Source: Lachnospiraceae bacterium (lineage in GTDB: Bacteria; Bacillota; Clostridia; Lachnospirales; Lachnospiraceae). From it: a stretch of DNA of 64,000 nucleotides. Under the pieces are notes generated by a model. The model was not told the origin of the DNA and did no database searches. It saw only the letters and a list, made by a program, of their open reading frames with translations. The stretch covers positions 3,567-67,566 of the forward strand of contig DNUZ01000007.1 in the NCBI GenBank assembly GCA_003507655.1, written 5' to 3'. Shown here piece by piece: positions 61,315 to 64,000 of the stretch; the stretch's first letter is position 1, and every line of letters starts with the position of its first letter. The translations under genes were made by a program, and so were the position numbers.

Positions 61315-62997
61315 ATGTTTAAAAAATTAGATGGAATGCTTGTCAGAAAAAAAATGATAACCGGCTATCTGATCGTGATTGTACTGATGGTATTTTCAGG
61401 AATCTTAGCAATCGTAGGAGAGACGATACTGCTTAGAAATCTCAGTAATTATTCTAACAAAGTACAGCGGGCTGACACAGCCGTTCAGATGTGCAGACTG
61501 AATGTAAATATTGCAGCCAGAAATATCCGTGAGATGGCGTTAAATGACGATAAGTCAAGTTATGATACATATAAGAAAAATGTAGACGATGCTTTAAAGA
61601 ATATTGATCAAGAGTTAGATGCAATGAAAAAAACAGGGGTCATTGAGGACAAGCTCTATAATCAGTATGTGACCCAGATGAATGAGTGGGGGACCATCGG
61701 TATGGATATTATCGATGAGATTGAAGCAGGAAATCAGAAAGATGCAACGGAAAAGATACTGACAAAATGTGCACCGGCATTATCCGAAGCAGTAGATACC
61801 GCAAAAGAAATACAAAAGATCACAGATGAACAAGTGGACAAACTGATGTTTGCAAGTAAGCGTGATGCAGTTTTCAATATTATTGGTATTATCATATTCA
61901 ATTTAATCGGCATCGCATCCGCAGTAGTAGTTGGAAAACGTATTATTGCATCTATTTTGATACCATTAGCTGCATTGGAGGAGACAACGAAAGAATTGTC
62001 CCAAGGAAATCTTCACAGCACTTTGGATTATCAGGCAGATGATGAGCTGGGTTCATTAGCAGACAGCTTAAGATCTTCTATAGCAACCTTATCTTCTTAT
62101 GTAGACGATATCGGTGCTTCAATGCAGGAATTTGAAAAAGGGAACTTTGTTGTCAATCCATCCGTAGAATGGAAGGGAGATTTCAAAGGAATCTTAACAT
62201 CCTTTAAAGCATTTGAGCACAGTATGGCAGATATGATCACAAACGTTCAAAGCGTTGCAGATCAGGTAACCAACGGAGCAGAACAGGTAGCAGCAGGTTC
62301 CATGGATTTAGCAGAAGGTGCAACTGAGCAGGCAGGTGTTACAGAAGAGCTTACGGCAACGATTGACGAAGTCAGCGAGCGCGTATCCGGTAATGCAAAG
62401 AATGCAAAAGATATCAGCAAGGAAGTAGAATCTTCCGAAGAAGCTGTTATGATCAGTAACCAGAAGATGCAGGAAATGGTCGAAGCCATGGATGAGATCA
62501 GTAATACCTCTCAGGAGATCGGCAACATTATTGCAGCGATCAATGACATTGCTTCACAGACCAATCTGTTAGCACTGAATGCTTCCATCGAGGCAGCAAG
62601 AGCAGGAGAAGCAGGAAAAGGATTTGCCGTGGTAGCAGATCAGGTATCCCTTCTTGCAGCACAGAGTGCGGAAGCAGCCAAAGAGTCCCGTGATCTGATC
62701 GAGACCTCCGTATCCGCGGTTGAGAGAGGTAAAGTCATTGCAGATGAGACTGCAAAACAGTTAGAGCAGGTTGTAGAAAGCTCTAAAGCAGCGACTGCAG
62801 AAGTATACAAGATCGCGGTAGCATTAGAGGCAGATGCAGCAACGATGACACAGATCAATCAGGGAGTTGAGCAGATCAACAGTGTTGTTCAGACAAATTC
62901 CGCAACTTCACAGCAGTGTGCGGCAGCAAGTCAGGAAATGAGCGATCAGGCAGGAACGTTAGAGCAGTTGATCAAGAGCTTCAAGATCCGCAAATAG
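61315..62997 (+). CDS. Methyl-accepting chemotaxis protein
   Basis: A 560-residue receptor. Two membrane helices (residues about 13-35 and 182-210) flank a four-helix-bundle-type sensor (QRADTAVQMCRLNVNIAARNIREMAL). A HAMP domain follows (about 210-265), then a signalling domain with the hairpin tip EIGNIIAAINDIASQTNLLALNASIEAARAGEAGKGFAVVADQV (positions about 397-440), which contacts CheA and CheW. It lacks a C-terminal CheR-binding pentapeptide. No motility genes are adjacent, so it is an orphan receptor. The ligand is unknown. Confidence 0.94.
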   Translation: MFKKLDGMLVRKKMITGYLIVIVLMVFSGILAIVGETILLRNLSNYSNKVQRADTAVQMCRLNVNIAARNIREMALNDDKSSYDTYKKNVDDALKNIDQELDAMKKTGVIEDKLYNQYVTQMNEWGTIGMDIIDEIEAGNQKDATEKILTKCAPALSEAVDTAKEIQKITDEQVDKLMFASKRDAVFNIIGIIIFNLIGIASAVVVGKRIIASILIPLAALEETTKELSQGNLHSTLDYQADDELGSLADSLRSSIATLSSYVDDIGASMQEFEKGNFVVNPSVEWKGDFKGILTSFKAFEHSMADMITNVQSVADQVTNGAEQVAAGSMDLAEGATEQAGVTEELTATIDEVSERVSGNAKNAKDISKEVESSEEAVMISNQKMQEMVEAMDEISNTSQEIGNIIAAINDIASQTNLLALNASIEAARAGEAGKGFAVVADQVSLLAAQSAEAAKESRDLIETSVSAVERGKVIADETAKQLEQVVESSKAATAEVYKIAVALEADAATMTQINQGVEQINSVVQTNSATSQQCAAASQEMSDQAGTLEQLIKSFKIRK

Positions 62998-63029
62998 TAA
63001 CAGGGAAGTATATTACGATAGATAACGTA

Positions 63030-63062
63030 AAAGAAAGCAGAGAGATCTGCTTTCTTTTTTGT
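63030..63062 (+). terminator. Intrinsic terminator
   Basis: AAAGAAAGCAG at 63030-63040 pairs perfectly with 63047-63057, followed by a T-run. It ends the chemotaxis receptor gene. Confidence 0.88.
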
Positions 63063-63068
63063 TTTATA

Positions 63069-63116
63069 GGATCAGGGTGTCAAAAGGCGGTTTGAAGTTT
63101 TTTGACACCCTGATCC
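63069..63116. repeat. 17-bp perfect inverted repeat (TGTCAAAA hairpin)
   Basis: GGATCAGGGTGTCAAAA at 63069-63085 pairs perfectly with 63100-63116 around a 14-base loop. A 15-base stretch of one arm, TTTTGACACCCTRAT, recurs at 112-126 near the left edge with one difference. It may be a dispersed hairpin element and not a terminator, since the receptor gene already has one. Confidence 0.6.
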
Positions 63117-63185
63117 TTATAAGAAATTTCTCACGCAATTACCGTTCTGTAACGATCCGGGATTTTCGGATATTATGGGAAGGTC

Positions 63186-63261
63186 TGTCGAAAGGACAGG
63201 ATGATTCCTGTATTTCGCCACTTTGATTTTGACAAAAAAAGCATCTGATATTTCATATAAT
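63186..63261 (+). promoter_or_regulatory. Spo0A-type spoIIG promoter
   Basis: A perfect 0A box TGTCGAA lies at 63186-63192. A second box in the other orientation (TTTGACA, 6 of 7 against TTCGACA) at 63228-63234 overlaps the -35 box TTGACA (63229-63234). The -10 TATAAT is at 63256-63261, giving a 21-bp spacer. The B. subtilis spoIIG promoter is known for a similarly over-long spacer and needs Spo0A, so this arrangement fits well. Confidence 0.7.
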
Positions 63262-63310
63262 AGGTTCGTACCGATCAAAGAGATTTCAAAAGCAGCAATG
63301 GAGGTAGCAG

Positions 63311-64000
63311 GTGCATTATGAGTTTTACATAGATGCATACATCGTGACCAACTTTTTCTTCGACTACCTGACCCTCTTCCTTATTCGGGAAGTCAGAAGA
63401 AAACAGACAAAAACAGGACGAATGGCAGTGATGGCATTGTTGGGCGTATTGAGTGCGGCTGCCAGTATGCTTTTATTGAAAAATGCAGGGATTTATAAAA
63501 TACTTGTACACCTTCTTATCAATCCGCTGATGTTCTATTTTTGCTTTCAGCAGAAAAGTATTCGTGAATTTTTGACAGACTATGCAGCGGGATATCTGAT
63601 CATGCTGTTGCTTGGCGGTTCGGTAGAGTGGCTTTGCCGGCTCTTAGGACAAAGGAATCTCTTTGGATGGGTTGTGGGAGGCATAGCAGGAGTGGTGACT
63701 ATATTTTTACTCCTGTTTCAGGACCGGAAGGAGGAAGAAAAAATCTATGATATCAGAGTATGCCATAAAGGGAAAGAAGTTTCCACAAAGGGTTTTTTCG
63801 ATACGGGAAATCTGCTTATGGACCCGTACAGTAATCTTCCGGTCAGCCTTATAGAAAAGAACACGTTAGAGATGCTTACAGGGGAGGAGCCGGTGTTGTA
63901 CCGCTATATACCATTTGTATCACTTGGAGAAGAGCACGGCATGGTGCAGGCGGTGATACTGGATTCCCTTTATATTAAAAAAGAAAAAAAAGAAATTGCG
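63311..64000 (+). CDS. spoIIGA: Sporulation sigma-E factor-processing peptidase (partial, runs off the window)
   Basis: The GTG at 63311, six nt after GGAGG, opens 230 codons without a stop to the window end. The N-terminus HYEFYIDAYIVTNFFFDYLTLFL begins a bundle of about five membrane helices (to about residue 135). The cytoplasmic half then shows the aspartic protease motif KGFFDTGNLLMDPYSNLPV with DTGN. SpoIIGA cleaves pro-sigma-E in the mother cell after a signal from SpoIIR. sigE is expected just beyond the edge. The promoter carries Spo0A boxes. Confidence 0.92.
   Translation, partial: MHYEFYIDAYIVTNFFFDYLTLFLIREVRRKQTKTGRMAVMALLGVLSAAASMLLLKNAGIYKILVHLLINPLMFYFCFQQKSIREFLTDYAAGYLIMLLLGGSVEWLCRLLGQRNLFGWVVGGIAGVVTIFLLLFQDRKEEEKIYDIRVCHKGKEVSTKGFFDTGNLLMDPYSNLPVSLIEKNTLEMLTGEEPVLYRYIPFVSLGEEHGMVQAVILDSLYIKKEKKEIA

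Overview
The window looks like chromosomal DNA of a low-to-mid GC, spore-forming, anaerobic Firmicute, most likely Lachnospiraceae of the Roseburia/Agathobacter/Eubacterium type. This is inferred from strong AGGAGG ribosome sites, an [FeFe] hydrogenase with NuoE/NuoF-like partners, rubrerythrin, a MurE with the DNPR motif expected for meso-diaminopimelate, addAB recombination genes, the Firmicutes priA-def-fmt-rsmB-rlmN-prpC-prkC-rsgA-rpe-thiN gene order, and spoIIGA at the right edge. No rRNA, tRNA or CRISPR array was seen.

Layout. 0.1-2.1 kb: a peroxide-defence operon of two glutathione peroxidases, a small TSCPD protein and an OhrR-type regulator, with twin palindromes around its promoter. 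2.2-5.7 kb: an HTH membrane regulator, a TauE-like exporter, two unknowns and a methyltransferase. 5.8-9.2 kb: a MacAB-like ABC efflux triad. 9.3-11.8 kb: a secreted Ig/SH3 protein whose last 58 residues hold 17 cysteines, followed across a terminator-like hairpin by a radical SAM/SPASM enzyme. This is the best candidate here for an undescribed peptide-modification system. 11.9-15.2 kb: an AT-rich accessory patch with an antitoxin whose toxin is destroyed, a membrane protein, a decayed AAA ATPase, an acetyltransferase, a 127-bp imperfect inverted-repeat element and a complete type II toxin-antitoxin pair.

15.3-30.4 kb is mostly core: MATE exporter, tRNA-dihydrouridine synthase, GH25/LysM lysozyme, rubrerythrin, then addB-addA-maf-unknown-FAD protein-PrsA-like lipoprotein. 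30.4-31.2 kb holds a type III (ToxIN/AbiQ-like) toxin-antitoxin locus on the minus strand: consensus-like promoter, two adjacent 36-bp RNA repeats, terminator, and a toxN gene broken by one frameshift. 32.1-34.3 kb is htpG with a perfect CIRCE. 34.4-38.7 kb is the electron-bifurcating-type hydrogenase operon; its promoter spacer holds a perfect Rex core, and its leader carries a 49-bp tandem duplication that includes the ribosome-binding sequence. 38.9-41.8 kb has membrane proteins and pyrBI.

41.9-55.2 kb is the murE-priA-def-fmt-yugP-rsmB-rlmN-prpC-prkC-rsgA-rpe-thiN cluster, joining replication restart, translation initiation, rRNA modification, Ser/Thr signalling and ribosome assembly. 55.2-61.2 kb is again accessory: a truncated GGDEF protein, a HigBA-like pair, a large secreted LRR/CAP protein, and an acetyltransferase apparently fused by deletion to a decayed DUF6323/DUF6179 locus. 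The window ends with a chemotaxis receptor and the start of spoIIGA behind a Spo0A-type promoter with an unusually long spacer.
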